Assembly: GCF_020882245.1 (NCBI RefSeq)
Contig: NC_083599.1
Span: forward strand, 44,852,748 to 44,916,747
DNA: 64,000 nt
Origin: Rhopalosiphum padi
Lineage: Eukaryota > Arthropoda > Insecta > Hemiptera > Aphididae
Reading direction: 5' to 3'
Below the pieces are notes generated by a model. It saw only the letters and a program-made list of their open reading frames with translations, had not been told where the DNA came from and did not search any database. Within the stretch, counting starts at the first letter, position 1. Every line of letters starts with the position of its first letter. Shown piece after piece: positions 22,991 to 34,827 of the stretch. The translations under genes and the position numbers were made by a program.

Positions 22991-25415
22991 TAGAGCCCGG
23001 ATTTATATGCATTTAAAAAGTGTCAAATATGATGCAAATATGCAAAGAAAAAGTGGCTAAATATGCAATTATATGCATTATTTTAAACTTTAAAAAATGT
23101 GTTTTTTTTTTTAAAAAACCCATACTTTTACCCAAAGAAAATTCTAAATATTTTATCAAAAACAAAAAAAAAATTGAAAATATCCACTGCTATATATTAA
23201 ATCAATCTACAACTTTTAGGAAACTTAAAAAAGAGAATACAAATAAAAAAAAACTAAAATCCTCTATAAATATTTTAGATCATTTGAAATTACTCTCAAA
23301 AAATAATAGATAACTTAAAAAAATTACAAATATTTTAAAAATTAAATATTTTAAACATTAGTAAATAATAATATAAATTTTAAAACTTGTCAGAACAATA
23401 TAATTAAAATATTAAAATAGGTTCTTTTAATAATTTTCAAAACAGTGAACAATAATATATTTTTCCATATTTTCTGATGTCATTGAAGTTCTTTTTTCAG
23501 TTAGAATTGATTTATATGTACTAAACGACCTTTCCACATCCACCGAAGTTATTGGTGCAAACTTCATACATGAACACATAGAAGGAGTTAAGTTTGATGG
23601 CATGATACTGTTTTCTTTCCCTGACAAAATTGCTGTTATCTGTTTCGCGGTTTGGAATCCAACATTTTTTTCAATTAAATAAAACGATTTTTCTTGAATT
23701 ATTTTTCCTTTTTGTCCTGGTACTTTTTCCATAGCCAAAATAACATTATTTACAATTTGAGTAGAATCACACAAAGTTAAACTAGAATGTTCCAAATTTT
23801 TTATACTTTTCACTAGTATAAAAAAATGAGATTGAATAAATGTAAGGTCACTTTTAACAGATTCCAAATTTAGCATATTAATACATTTTTGTATACTAAC
23901 AACATTTTTATCTTCTAATTTCTCTAAAATTATTTTAAGATCATCAAAATGATCTGCACAAAAATTAGCTGCTTTAATCCATGTCCCCCATCTGGTTAGT
24001 ATTGGTTCTGGCGGCAAAGGTATACTGGGCATTATTTCTTTGTATACATCTACTCTCTGAGGTGCTTTAAGAAATACTTTTTTTAAATTACTTACCAAAG
24101 TATTTACATTGGGGTACATTTCTCTAACTTTTTCTGCTAGACGCTGGATCATATGAGCAAGACATGAAATGTGTATCATATTAGGAAAAAATACGTTTAG
24201 TGTTTTACCAGCTTTCATCATATATGGCGCTGCATCGGAACATAAAAGTAATACTTTTTCATCATTCCCACCATGAGGCCACAATATTCTTAAGCTGTCA
24301 TTTACAAAGCGAGAAATTGTCGAATGATTAGTTTTATCTAATTTTTTGCATGAAATTAAAAACGGTTTACTAGGATTTTGTTCATTTAAAACACCAACTA
24401 AAAGGTTTGCAATATAACTACCGTTGATATCTGTAGTTTCATCAACGATTAAATATATATACGAGTCCCCAATTTTTTCTCGAATTTTTTCAATTGTTCT
24501 TACATAACATGGATGTAAGAAAGACTTTCGTAAAGTGCTTTCATCAGGAATGTGTTTTTTTGTATGATTTTGTAAAAAATCGCGGAAGACTGGATTTTGT
24601 AGCTTAAACCAAGGTATATTTGCTGCTATGAGGCTCAAACACAAATCTTCATTAAAACTTGATGTGTTTGGTTTGGTTTCATCTCCCAACAACATTTGTT
24701 TACTATTGTTAGAACTTTTTTTCAAACATTTCAAATGAAACTCGGTAGTTACATGTTGCGTTATTTGAAATTTTTTGTTACAACGCACCTGGCGATCACA
24801 AACTTGACAATAAACTACTAATCCACTAGTGGTAAATACAGTTTTGTCACGATTGTAAAACTCAACCCATCGAGGTATGGATGAACTCAAATTAGATTTA
24901 ATTTTTGGCATTTTGTCTTTTTTTCAAACGAGGCAAAACACACACAACTGCGGACACACACATTGACAGACGAACGATGGTCGATAACTGCGTATTAAAT
25001 ATTAATTAATTGATATCGTGTCGGGTGGTGGCTATTATTAGGTGCCGGTCGACATGGCAGCCGAGAATTTCCGACCGCCGGTATATTGGAATTTAACAAA
25101 AGCAGATTTATAAATATAACTTATATAACGATAAGCGAATACACGATGTCGATGTGATTATTTATAAAATGATATCGACATAGTAAGCTGAGACGCGAGT
25201 GTATATTTATTAGTGGTTAATTATTAAAAACCCATTAAATATTCATGTTATATGCATTTATGAACAAATATGCAATAACCCTCGAAATATGCAAAATATG
25301 CAATATAAAATTTGGAGTTTAAATTCGGCGTGTTATGAATCGTGGACATTTTAAAACCCCATAGACGTGCATACACTTAGTGCAAACATGCAAATGCATA
25401 TAAATCCGGGCTTTA
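22991..25415 (-). mobile_element. Complete hAT transposon with CGGBP1-like transposase
   Basis: A 2425-bp element has inverted ends TAGAGCCCGGATTTATATGC (left) and TAAAGCCCGGATTTATATGC (right, on the complement), agreeing at 23 of 24 positions. It is flanked by the 8-bp duplication CCAATTAG (22983-22990 and 25416-25423). It carries one intact transposase gene on the minus strand and sits inside a P-element-like gene. Confidence 0.9.
23427..24911 (-). CDS. hAT-family transposase, CGGBP1-like, intact (494 aa)
   Basis: An uninterrupted 494-residue ORF begins MPKIKS. A BED/CGGBP1-type finger lies at about residues 33-62 (VVYCQVCDRQVRCNKKF ... HVTTEFHLK). The catalytic core has IYLIVDETTDINGSYIANLL (first Asp, about residue 155) and LLLCSDAAPYMMKAGKTLNV (second Asp), then MIHISCLAHMIQRLAEKV and LTRWGTWIKAANF. 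The C-terminal hAT block is FAPITSVDVERSFSTYKSIL with the expected Glu. The protein would mobilise the 2.4 kb element around it. It has the same length and layout as the transposase at 37125-38609 but has diverged clearly from it, so the two are sister subfamilies. The CGGBP1 comparison rests on finger layout and recognition of these insect hATs, not on a search. Confidence 0.9.
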   Translation of the reverse strand: MPKIKSNLSSSIPRWVEFYNRDKTVFTTSGLVVYCQVCDRQVRCNKKFQITQHVTTEFHLKCLKKSSNNSKQMLLGDETKPNTSSFNEDLCLSLIAANIPWFKLQNPVFRDFLQNHTKKHIPDESTLRKSFLHPCYVRTIEKIREKIGDSYIYLIVDETTDINGSYIANLLVGVLNEQNPSKPFLISCKKLDKTNHSTISRFVNDSLRILWPHGGNDEKVLLLCSDAAPYMMKAGKTLNVFFPNMIHISCLAHMIQRLAEKVREMYPNVNTLVSNLKKVFLKAPQRVDVYKEIMPSIPLPPEPILTRWGTWIKAANFCADHFDDLKIILEKLEDKNVVSIQKCINMLNLESVKSDLTFIQSHFFILVKSIKNLEHSSLTLCDSTQIVNNVILAMEKVPGQKGKIIQEKSFYLIEKNVGFQTAKQITAILSGKENSIMPSNLTPSMCSCMKFAPITSVDVERSFSTYKSILTEKRTSMTSENMEKYIIVHCFENY

Positions 25416-26181
25416 CCAATTAGATATTTTTTCAAAAATAACCTAACCTGTTGTCCAAGCTGAATTAATTAAATCAGCACTTTAGCATACTAATCAGAAT
25501 TGTAAATATAAGGAGATACATAGTTACATGTGGTGGAGCATTCACAAACTAATTATAAGAATGTGAGTTTGGCGATGATTTTAATTCAATTAAATTTTTG
25601 TTTAAAGTGTTTAAACATTTAATTAACGGAGAAAAAATTTTTTTAACCCAGATGCTTGTCTTATGATTAAATTTGGTTATTGAATGTATGACAGGAGAAA
25701 TGAAATGGTGTTATTTTGAATATTTACATAAATTATAGACTAATTTAACTCTAAAATTTGCAAATAAAATATCTAATGTTTGTATCAATTGGTAACAAAA
25801 TAAAATGAAGATAAAGATAGCTGTACAACTGTCGAGTTCTTCAACAGCCAATGCATTTCAATATTTAAAAAATAATAACTATAAAAAATAGACCAAATAT
25901 TTGATTTTTTTAAACTCTAGATCCCCAATTTCAAAAGGTTATAAAAGTCCAATTTGAACACTGTATTAAGATTTATTAATTTAGTTGACTTATATTAACG
26001 TTATATTCACTTTACTTTTACTATTTTTGTTTGTATTACGAGTTTCCTTATCAAACATGGGTGCTAACGTAAGTAAAGTTGACCAAATTGATTTCAAAAG
26101 AAAATATTTTATTCATATATATTTGTATTTTGTGCATAATCCTAATCATTAACATGAATGATATAACCAAAGAATTTTTTT

Positions 26182-27333
26182 ACGATAGATCGACGAACAA
26201 AACAGACAATTATTCATTAGTGGTTTAAATTTCCAGACAATAAATAAATCACTTAGAGACTTTTTGAGCAATGGGGTGAATTAGAAGGAGCTTTTGTTTA
26301 GAGACGCCCTCTAACTAATGAGTAACCAATTGTTTTTATTTTGTTAAATATATTAATAACTAATAAGTCATTTATCATTTTTTTAATGTTTGAATATTTA
26401 GATCTCGGGGATTTAGATTTGTTTTTTATTCTCAATCCTATATAGTTGATCAGGCCTTGTCAAATACGCCTCATACAATAGATGGTTGTGAAGTTGAAAC
26501 CAAGCTTGCTTTACCTCTTCCGTATGACATTTACAAATCATGTTTTTATTTTAATTTATTTAATTAATGAAAAAAAAATGTAGTATTATATTTAAAGTTA
26601 GTCTGTTAAACATTGGAGTAAAATTAATTATCGTAAGACTACTTATACATGACTTATTCTTTAATTAAATGAATTAATTTTTTTTTGCGATAGAGAAAAC
26701 TCATTGGTGACTTAAACTTCCAGACAACAAATACATCACAATAATAGATTGACATTTTAATGGAGTACGATTATTAGATATTAATACAATTTTCTTTATT
26801 TTAACACATCAAAATAAAACTAAATAGGTTTGATTATTCTTAATATTTTATTTTTTTTTTATTTTCTTAGGTAATTAATGAATTAAATATCACAGTTGAT
26901 GTAAAAAAAGTGTTTGTTTCTGGTATAAACAAGCAATCAGAACATGATCTTCTTGTATATTTTAGACAATTTGACAATATCACTTTTTTAAAAACAGTGA
27001 GTGATAAACTGATAAATATACTGGCAAAATTAAAGGATTTGGATTTATTAAGTATGTTGTCAAAGCTGCAGCTGACAAAGCTATTTGTAAGTAACATAAA
27101 TACACATTCATAATCATTATAAATTAAATGATAAATACATTTTATTTTGTTGATTTAAATAAAGCGATCAGAAGTCATCTAGTTTCTTTGGGATATTGAA
27201 CGTAGAAAAAGCTATTAAACCCGATTCACACTGTTACGGCACGGCACGGACCGTCACAGCATGTAACGGCACGACAAATCGTCCACATATTCACACTTTA
27301 CAGGCATCGTCCGTCACCCACCGTCAAATTGTA
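26182..27333 (+). pseudogene. Captured hnRNP A/B-like RRM gene segment, right copy
   Basis: Second copy of the 17508-18654 block, about 1.15 kb and nearly identical. Here the RRM1 end is in frame: SRGFRFVFYSQSYIVDQALS continues through NTPHTIDGCEVETKLALPLP to the splice donor, where the left copy has an extra T. The RRM2 exon (about 26872-27088) has VKKVFVSGI and the frameshifted KGFGFIKY, as in the left copy. The block runs directly into the first 110 bp of the Harbinger element, which suggests that the left copy was derived from this locus. It is still incomplete as a gene. Confidence 0.72.
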
Positions 27334-29038
27334 CCCACTAGCGTAGAAACTTCATTTTCAGTTGTTAGTTACACACGGCTAGTCTGTGAAGTACAGTGTT
27401 CTATACTGTTCAGTAAAAAAATTATAAAATGTTTCGTCATTTTTCAACGCCAGATTTTGCTATTATAGTAATTTTATTAGACGAAGAAGAAAACAGTAGA
27501 AAGAATGTTCAACAAAAGTCTGAACGAAAAAGAAAAATTTGGGTGCATGATATCTTAAAAAAAAGAAAAACTGAAGGTGAATTTGCAATCCTATGTCGCC
27601 AACTCGAGGATCACGAGGACAAGTTTTTTAAGTATTTTCGAATGTCCAGGTTTCAGTTTAATACACTTTACCTGAAAATAAAAAATGAAATTTCAAAACA
27701 AAATACACAATTTAGAGAATGAATACCGGCTAAAGAAAAATTAGGTGTATGTTTGAGGTAAGTGATATTATTATTTTAAGTAGAAATCATTATTTAATTT
27801 TTATTTAAGTCTATGAGCAACATTTATAATATTGTGCTACCTAGTGAAATTGTTATTATTTTAATCAAGTTCAAAGAACTTATAAGCATATATAATATAT
27901 ATATTATATAACCAATTTCATAGAAAATCGCACATTCAGAGTCAGAGCAAACAACTTCCTTTCAAATATGTTCATTCAAGAAAACGGTGTCCCTCAAGGA
28001 TCGGCCCTCTCAGTCTCCCTTTTCCTAGTCGCCATTAATGACATTACTGAAAACTGTTTGCATCCCGTTAAATTCAATCTATATGCTGATGACTTCAACT
28101 TCTGGTGCAGAAGCAAAAGTATAAACACAATCCAAAGCCTTCTCCAATCTGCAGCAACTAAATTAGAAAACTGGGCAAAAAAAACTGGGTTCCAATTCTC
28201 CCCACAAAAACCTAGCTGTACAATATTCACAAAAAAAAGGAACGCTGTTGCTCTAAAAATAACAATTGATAGAACCGAAGTTGCTTACAGAAACTCTACT
28301 AAAATGCTTGGCGTCATCTTTGACAGACGTTTATCGTGGTCTCCATACATAAAGCAGTTAAAAACCTCCACCTGCAACTCAGTTAAAATTTTAAAAATTC
28401 TCTCCCATACCACCTGGGGTGGGGAAACAAACACACTCATTAAAATCCATAAAACATTAATCCAGTCCAAACTTAACTATGGCTCATTACTCTACAGAAC
28501 TGCATCTAAATCCCTACTAAACTGGCTTGACACAGTTAATAACTGTGGCCTGAGACTTGCATTAAGAGCTTTTCGTAGCAGCCCCGTACTCAGTATATAT
28601 AACCTCGCCGGCGAAATCATTCCCGAGATAAAAAGACTGGAATCATACCTCATATATGCAGCAAGATCCGCAAAATTAAACAACACCATCCACGAAAAAA
28701 ATAATCCCCTTTTCTTAGAAGAGATGAGAAACTGCAACTTAGACATCTCGCAAATCATAAACAAAGAAAAAAACGTCCAACCTCCGTGGGCTAACGCATA
28801 CGCAATCAATACTGAACTCAGTTGTTTGCCCAAACATCAAACCTCTCCACATATATTCAAAAACTTTTTTAAAAGCATCATAGATCACTACAAAGACTTC
28901 CAGGAAGTATACACCGATGGTTCAAAAACTAATGAAGGAGGAGTAGGTTTCTCGATAATATTTCCAAATAAAAAAATATTACACAAACTTCCTAATATTT
29001 GCTCCATATTCATAGCCGAAATTATTGCCATCCTAATA

Positions 29039-30099
29039 TACTCCGTTTCACGAGAGAAGGTACACGAGTCGCGCATCCGACTGCCGCCGTCAAACAGCGC
29101 GGAGGCCAAATTTCCCCCTACTTTTTACTGCCCGGCGGCTAGCCAAATCGATTATACACCCCGATAACATTCGGTGTAACGTGTATACAGCGTACTATAG
29201 TGTTTACCATCACTAAAATATTATGAGTGATACAGGTATTTTTTTTGTTATAAAATAATAGTAAACACAAGTTAATATTTATTTAATTTGTATATTTTCA
29301 ATAAATAAGAATAAGAATGTATAAAAAAAAATAATAAGTACTTAATATTTCATATTAGTCGGAATCCGAAGTTGTCTCCCCTGTTATTGTGAGTACATGA
29401 GTGGTTGAAGCATTTTCTTCTAACATTTCTTCTGAAATACAATCAATATCCCACATCTTGTTTTCTTCTGCGATGGTGTGTTTTACAAAATTTGCCCATA
29501 TTTCCGGAGAAACTTTTTTAACTCCATCTATCAACAATTGCCGTACATCATTCAATTTGTACGTAGAATTGTTCTGCCTCACGTGATTTTTTACCACCGA
29601 CCATGCTAATTCAATTGGATTTAATTCGCAATGGTACGGTGGTAAACGTAGGACAATTTTATTATATTTTTTTGCTTCTTCGTCAATGACGTATTTATCA
29701 ACAGGTCGAAACTGTTGAACCTTGTCTAACAGTTCAATTTTGAGCCATGTTTTGTCAACCTCTACATTCTTGTCTTGCAACCATTGAACGATTTTATTTT
29801 TTGTCCAAGACTTTGTTGGTATTGGGTCTTTTTTCACTAAATGGTACGACGCATTGTCCATCACTATCACAGAATTTTCGTTCAATAGAGGTAAGACTCT
29901 ACAAAACCATTCAAAAAATGAATCACCATTCATTTCGTCGTGGTAGTCGGCTGAATTTTTTTTTTTGCGCTACGTATGCGAACGAGTCGTTGCCGACCGC
30001 AGCCGAAACATTTTACGATCGTGAACGAACGGGCGACATTGGTGGGAGATGCGCATCGACGGACGAAAAAACGTGTACCTTCTCTCTTGAAACGGAGTA
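29039..30099 (-). mobile_element. Tc1/mariner derivative, internally deleted
   Basis: A 1061-bp insertion has inverted ends TACTCCGTTTCACGAGAGAA and TACTCCGTTTCAAGAGAGAA (complement), matching over about 28 bp with a few differences, flanked by duplicated TA (29037-29038 and 30100-30101). It encodes only the C-terminal part of a transposase, so it probably moved with help from a full-length relative. Confidence 0.88.
29355..29960 (-). pseudogene. mariner/IS630-type transposase, C-terminal part only
   Basis: This ORF gives about 200 residues of a DDE_3-type transposase. It starts in SADYHDEMNGDSFFEWF, carries the second catalytic Asp in VIVMDNASYHLVKKDPI and the third acidic region in LPPYHCELNPIELAWSVVKN. 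It ends with an acidic tail and a stop at 29355. The first catalytic Asp and the paired helix-turn-helix domain are absent; the coding text begins only about 140 bp from the element's end. The remaining frame is clean, so the deletion happened before or shortly before transposition. Confidence 0.85.
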
Positions 30100-30888
30100 T
30101 AGCTACTGAGGTTATAATCCAAGAAGCCCACTCCAAATTCATAATCCTCAGCGACTCACTGAGTTCGATAAAAAGTTTACAAAACCTATTCAACCCTTGT
30201 GACATCGCATCTAAAATCCAGAATAATCTCAACAAAGCTTCCTTTTTGGGTAAAGAGATCATCATCATGTGGATACCTGGCCACTCAGGAATAAGTGGCA
30301 ACGAAATAGCTGATGAACATGCATTCATAGCCATCAACAACAATGAAACCTTGCTTAAAAACCAAATGTCATATGCTGACGCAAAAAAACTCATAAACGA
30401 ATATTCTAAAAATAAATGGCAAAAACTTTGGAACTCACAAAATACTAAACTAAACGAGATAAAAAGAGACATCTACCGGTGGACAAACCCAAAACTCAAT
30501 CGGAAAGAAGAGACGGTTCTTAACCGACTTCGCATAGGACACACCAGAATCACTCATGATTTCCTTATGGCCAGAAAGGATGCTCCCATCTGCCAAACCT
30601 GTGGCACCGCACTAACGGTCAAACACATAATTGCCGATTGTCTAATGTATGAACATGAACGCGTCGACCATAGGATATCCTACCATCTAGACACCGCACT
30701 TGGACCCAATCAAGAAAAAATCATCGACTTAATTAATTTCTTAAAACAAACAAAATTATTCAATAGTATTTAAAACCTAATTATTTTAATTGTACTAATA
30801 CCTATTATTTGTTTAATCTAATATCTTATAACTTTCTGTAAATAATTGTAACTAATGGCCTTTGTTGTCGATGTTATTGAGATCAATA

Positions 30889-30919
<31 letters not shown>

Positions 30920-32482
30920 TACATATTATATACTATGTATTAATAAACATTTATTATTATATTTATATTTTTTAATATTCTTTATTGTTTTTAGGTTTTT
31001 GGCAACGGGAGATTCGTACCAGACGATAGCCTTTAGTTTTAGATTAGGTCATTCGACTGTGCAAGGAATTGTAATCGAAATATGCAATGCAATTATTTTA
31101 AAACTAAAGGAAGAATGCATTAAAAGTCCCCAAAAAGAAGATTGGGAGCGAATGGCAAATGAATTCTTGGAAATTTGGAATTTTCCCAATTGCATTGGGG
31201 CTTTGGATGGAAAACACGTTGTGATTGAAGCCCCTCCAAACACTGGCTCATTATATTTCAATTATAAAAAAACGTTTTCAATTGTTCTTTTAGCGTTAGT
31301 TGACGCCCAATATAAATTTACCGTTGTGGATATTGGTGCGTTTGGAAAGAATAGTGATGGAGGTATTTTATCACATTCAAATTTTGGAAAAGCACTTGAA
31401 AAAAATAAACTTAACATTCCAAATGATAGAGCATTACCGAATACGAATGTTAAATTACCATACGTGATTATAGGTGACGAACTGACGAAGCTTTTCCATT
31501 AAATACTTATTTACTGAGACCATATCCAGGACGTCAAATGTATAACGATTTAGAAAAAAAAATATTTAACGAACGACTATCAAGAGCCAGAAAAGTAGTT
31601 GAAGACCGCCTTTGGGCAATTGACAGCCAAATTTCAAATTTATTGCAGACGGTTAAAATCATTACCAGAAAATGTAGATAAAATAGTAATGACAACAAGT
31701 ATTTTACATAATTACATTAAACAAGATACCAGTGAAAATCATACCTGCAGTGAAGTAGCTGATACAACATCATTAAGTAATTTTTCGTCATTCCCAAGAC
31801 AAGGAAGTAGTGCACAAATACAAACGTTTCAAAATCGAGATCAGTTTAAGGACTTTTTTAACTCACCGGCAGGCAAATTACCGTGAGAGTAGATAAACCA
31901 TAAATTTAGTAAGCTTTTACAGACGTATTTTGTAAACGTATTCTATATATTCATATTTAATTCACTTTTATAGTAGTAACTATTTATTTTTATTTTTTAT
32001 TTAACTATTTCTAAGTCATTTGTAAATTTAATTGTATATTTATTGAAAAATTCTTGGCGAATAAATATATATTATTATTATTATTATATTAATTATTACA
32101 ATTATTTATTTTGGAAAATAAAAAAATATTTTAAAACACATTATACAGATTTTTATAGTAATGTAGTCATCGGTAAGTACCGTGGGCTTATATTTTATAC
32201 AGCTGATAAGTGTTGATGTACATTCATTGCTATATTGGCTATTACGTCAAAATTACATACCAATTTTCAGCGTTGCCACGGGCTCTTGCAGAATGATGCA
32301 CGGCAGCGACATGCGCTCGCATGTCGAATAGATGACAATGTGTCATTGTCAAGTGTGTTTTGATTTTTGTAAATTGGTCCACAACAATTCTCAATATCAA
32401 CGGCCTAAGTGCATATCCACAATAACGGACACAGTTGAACCACTTTAATTTTAAATTAATTTAGTGATTTTTAGTGTATTAA

Positions 32483-34827
32483 ATGAATACAGAAATGCTT
32501 ATCGAATTAGTTCGCGAACGATCTTCCTTATACGACATGAGTGATAAAAAATATAGTGACCATCCCTATAAAGAATCATTATGGAAAGAAATTTCTAGTG
32601 AAATCAATCAACCCGGTATGTTCATAATTTAATAATAAAATCTAATATTTTAAATCAAAAAAAATGCTTCATCTTATATACACAACTCAAAACTCCAATT
32701 TTTCGTATTTTTGCACAACGGACAACCACAGTAGGTAATACAAAATTCATTCTTATCAATCTTATCAAGTGATTTCGTTTCAAGTTTTCTTTCCAAAAAT
32801 ACGAATAAAATTACATTTATAACCAAGGCCTGATTTAATAAAATTAGTGTACAATCTTTTTGGGGGCCCTCAAGTCAAAAAAATGTTCTAGAAAAAATAG
32901 TATACTCTATGGTTAAAAGTGTTAAATGTCAAAATACCAATCTCAAAACTCATAAAAGATTTGTACGTTATTTCATGTACTATAAATACAATTTAGTTAC
33001 TTGGTCTAGTAAATTAAGGACAATGAAAAGACAATACTAATTAAATAACTTAACAAAATTATATTATATTAAAATTATTAAAAATATTTCAGGATTTTAT
33101 TATATGAATTTAAATTAAAATAATTAATTTTCAGTCTTTTATAAAATTATAAAAATGGAAAATAACTTATTAATTTAACAATTTATTTTATACAATTAAA
33201 ATGAAATACAAAATGACCAATTTCTATAATTTCTATTTTTATAACATTTTATCATAAAAAATTTTAAATTAGTTATTAGGTATCAAATATTTCCGATGTT
33301 CAAACACTTTTCTATTATTATTATTTTAATATTTTGTGATGGTAAATGATTAGCACTGGGGTTTGGAATGACAAAAATAACCAAAATTCAACTGACAATT
33401 TAATGATAAGAATATACTAAACTTTGAACATTGACATTTTAGAAAATACATTTTTGTGGAATTAATTTAAAAAAAAAACAATTTTCTACAACTTACAGAG
33501 CCCGGGGCCCCCCAGAAATTGGAGGCAAAGTGCAAGTGCTCCATCTGCACTTGCATAAATCAGGGCCTGTTTATAACATAAATATTATTATTACTAAAAT
33601 TAATTAAAATGTAAAAATTAAATGTTTAGTGGTATTTAATATTTAAATCAATTTTATATTCCATATATGAAAGTTAAATTTAAAAAGTAGACCTTACAAC
33701 TTCTAGCTGAACCATTTGCTGTCAGATAACGATTTAGTTTAAAAAATTCAAATACCAAGTGATTACAATGAGATTATTGTTCTTTTAATACAGTAGACAT
33801 TTTTGTTAAAATTTAAAAAAATATTTATATTGAAATAAATTTAAAAACGACTATATATATTATATATACAATTATTTGTAATGTTAATTATAATGTTTTT
33901 ACTCGTGGTCATTACAAACTAAAACATAGTACATATATTTAAAATTTAGCCTACATGTTCTAAATAAATAAAGTATTCTAAATATTTTTTTTTAGTTCAA
34001 ACTTGCAAAAAAATGTGGACTAGTCTGAGGGATGGGTATAGAAGAGCTGCTAAAAAATCAATTACAGTATCAGGACAAAAAAACAAATTTGTAAAAAAGT
34101 GGAAGTATGCTGATGAAATGGAATTTTTAAAACCCCATATAAAGGAAAGAGATTCCATAAGCAACATAGACGAAGTAAGTGACGACGATGACGATTTATT
34201 CCATTAAGAGGAAGAGGAAATTCAAGTGGGGGGTAATAATGAAACTTCGATTGCGTTTGAAAACTCTACTCAAAATTTAGAAACATCATTTAGTACACAA
34301 ACTCCAGTTCAACCACGACAAAAAAAATGAAAAAAACCAATTCATTAAAACCACCCGAGACTGCATCAACTACTCTTATGAAGTACATTATCGAACAAAA
34401 AAATGCCGAACAATCAAACCGAAAAAAAAGCGAATTTGATGCTATGGACTAATTTTTTTTGTCAATTTGTTCAACAGTTAAACAGTTCTCACCATATTTA
34501 CAGCATCATGCAAAAACCAAAGTTTTTCAAATTATTTCTGAGTTAGAATTAAAACAGTTAAGACAAAATCAAACACTATCACAATCTGCAACTACTTCTA
34601 ACCAGGACTCTTTACAACAACTGCAGTCACAAACACAAACCGTTCCTAATGTACTTCAACGAAATCATTTGCCAAATTTTCCAAACAATCGACCAATGAC
34701 ACAAACCTCAAATCACATAGAAATTCCTGATCGTCCAAACGCCACCAACACTGCAAGTCCAAATCAATTTAATATATTTGATTATACAACTGGTAATTAT
34801 TACTATACGAAACCTGGTGATATGTAG
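32483..34827 (+). pseudogene. MADF-BESS protein of the Harbinger element, broken
   Basis: Exon 1 (32483-32615) reads MNTEMLIELVRERSSLYDMS, then ESLWKEISSEINQP. Exon 2 (from 33996) continues VQTCKKMWTSLRDGYRRAAK and WKYADEMEFLKPHI, a complete MADF (Myb/SANT-like) DNA-binding domain. An acidic stretch ends at a stop at 34205-34207. In a shifted frame, 34459-34827 gives a BESS-like segment (FSPYLQHHAKTKVFQIISEL) and a Gln/Asn-rich tail. In PIF/Harbinger elements this protein binds DNA and helps import the transposase. The stop and frameshift after the MADF domain suggest decay; the MADF part itself is undamaged. Confidence 0.8.
32824..33569. mobile_element. Non-autonomous hAT (MITE)
   Basis: A 746-bp element without coding capacity lies in the MADF intron. 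Ends: CAAGGCCTGATTTA (left) and CAGGCCCTGATTTA (right, complement). Exact 8-bp duplication TTTATAAC at 32816-32823 and 33570-33577, fitting the nTnnnnAn pattern of Ac-type hATs. A GGGGCCC patch lies inside each end. Confidence 0.85.

Larger units (their letters stand above)
22735..25960 (+). pseudogene. P-element/THAP9-like transposase, split by a hAT insertion
   Basis: The left part (22735-22990) reads EPRFFSEVFQALKTLSPEDK, then in another frame KQVIWDKKTHKFVDYNYFGG and ATEVLLFMLISLNGKRRLPI. The right part (25424 onward) continues RYFFKNNLTCC, then VQAELIKSAL, and at about 25803-25955 KMKIKIAVQLSSSSTANAFQ and LNSRSPISKGYKSPI. This order matches P-element and THAP9-type transposases (RNase-H-like core). 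Removing the 22991-25415 element and one copy of its 8-bp duplication rejoins the frame across PIRYFF, so the hAT landed inside this coding exon. Further stops and frameshifts make it dead. No THAP finger is seen upstream. Confidence 0.72.
27912..30915 (+). mobile_element. 5'-truncated I/Jockey-like LINE with RNase H, in Harbinger intron
   Basis: The reading frame begins inside the reverse transcriptase (ANNFLSNMFIQENGVPQGSA, then the catalytic box FNLYADDFNFW). It continues through thumb and connection sequence to an RNase H domain (EVYTDGSKTNEGGVGFSI, FIAEIIAIL, then IILSDSLSSIKSL and MWIPGHSGISGNEIADEHA). It ends with a CCHC-like motif (CQTCGTALTVKHIIADC) and a stop near 30773. A 1061-bp mariner derivative interrupts it at 29039-30099; with that and one TA removed, the RNase H frame is continuous. 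The 3' end has a poly-A tract at about 30889-30905. A string like ATATATATATTA flanks both sides, a possible target duplication. The N-terminal half and ORF1 are missing. Confidence 0.85.
27429..31886 (+). pseudogene. PIF/Harbinger transposase (HARBI1-like), broken
   Basis: Exon 1 (27429-27757) encodes KRKIWVHDILKKRKTEGEF, then EDKFFKYFRMSRFQFNTLYL and, after a TGA at 27720, IPAKEKLGVCLR. Exon 2 starts at 30995 after an intron that now contains a LINE: FLATGDSYQTIAFSFRLGHS, a helix-turn-helix-like part, then the DDE_4 core with CIGALDGKHVVIEAPPNTGS (first Asp) and VVDIGAFGKNSDGGI (second Asp). A frameshift near 31480 leads to AFPLNTYLLRPYPGRQM and RARKVVEDR (catalytic Glu region), and another near 31610 to FGQLTAKFQIYCRRLKSL and ILHNYIKQD. 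Splicing across the intron restores CLRFLATGDSY, so the intron is original. At least one stop and two frameshifts make it inactive. Confidence 0.85.

Noticed and set aside
23020..23313. 97-residue Lys-rich ORF at the left end of the hAT element
   Set aside because: A/T-driven frame in the non-coding end of the element; no motif.
29930..30472. 180-residue minus-strand ORF crossing the mariner-LINE junction
   Set aside because: Antisense of LINE RNase H and the mariner end; the plus-strand frame has the conserved motifs.
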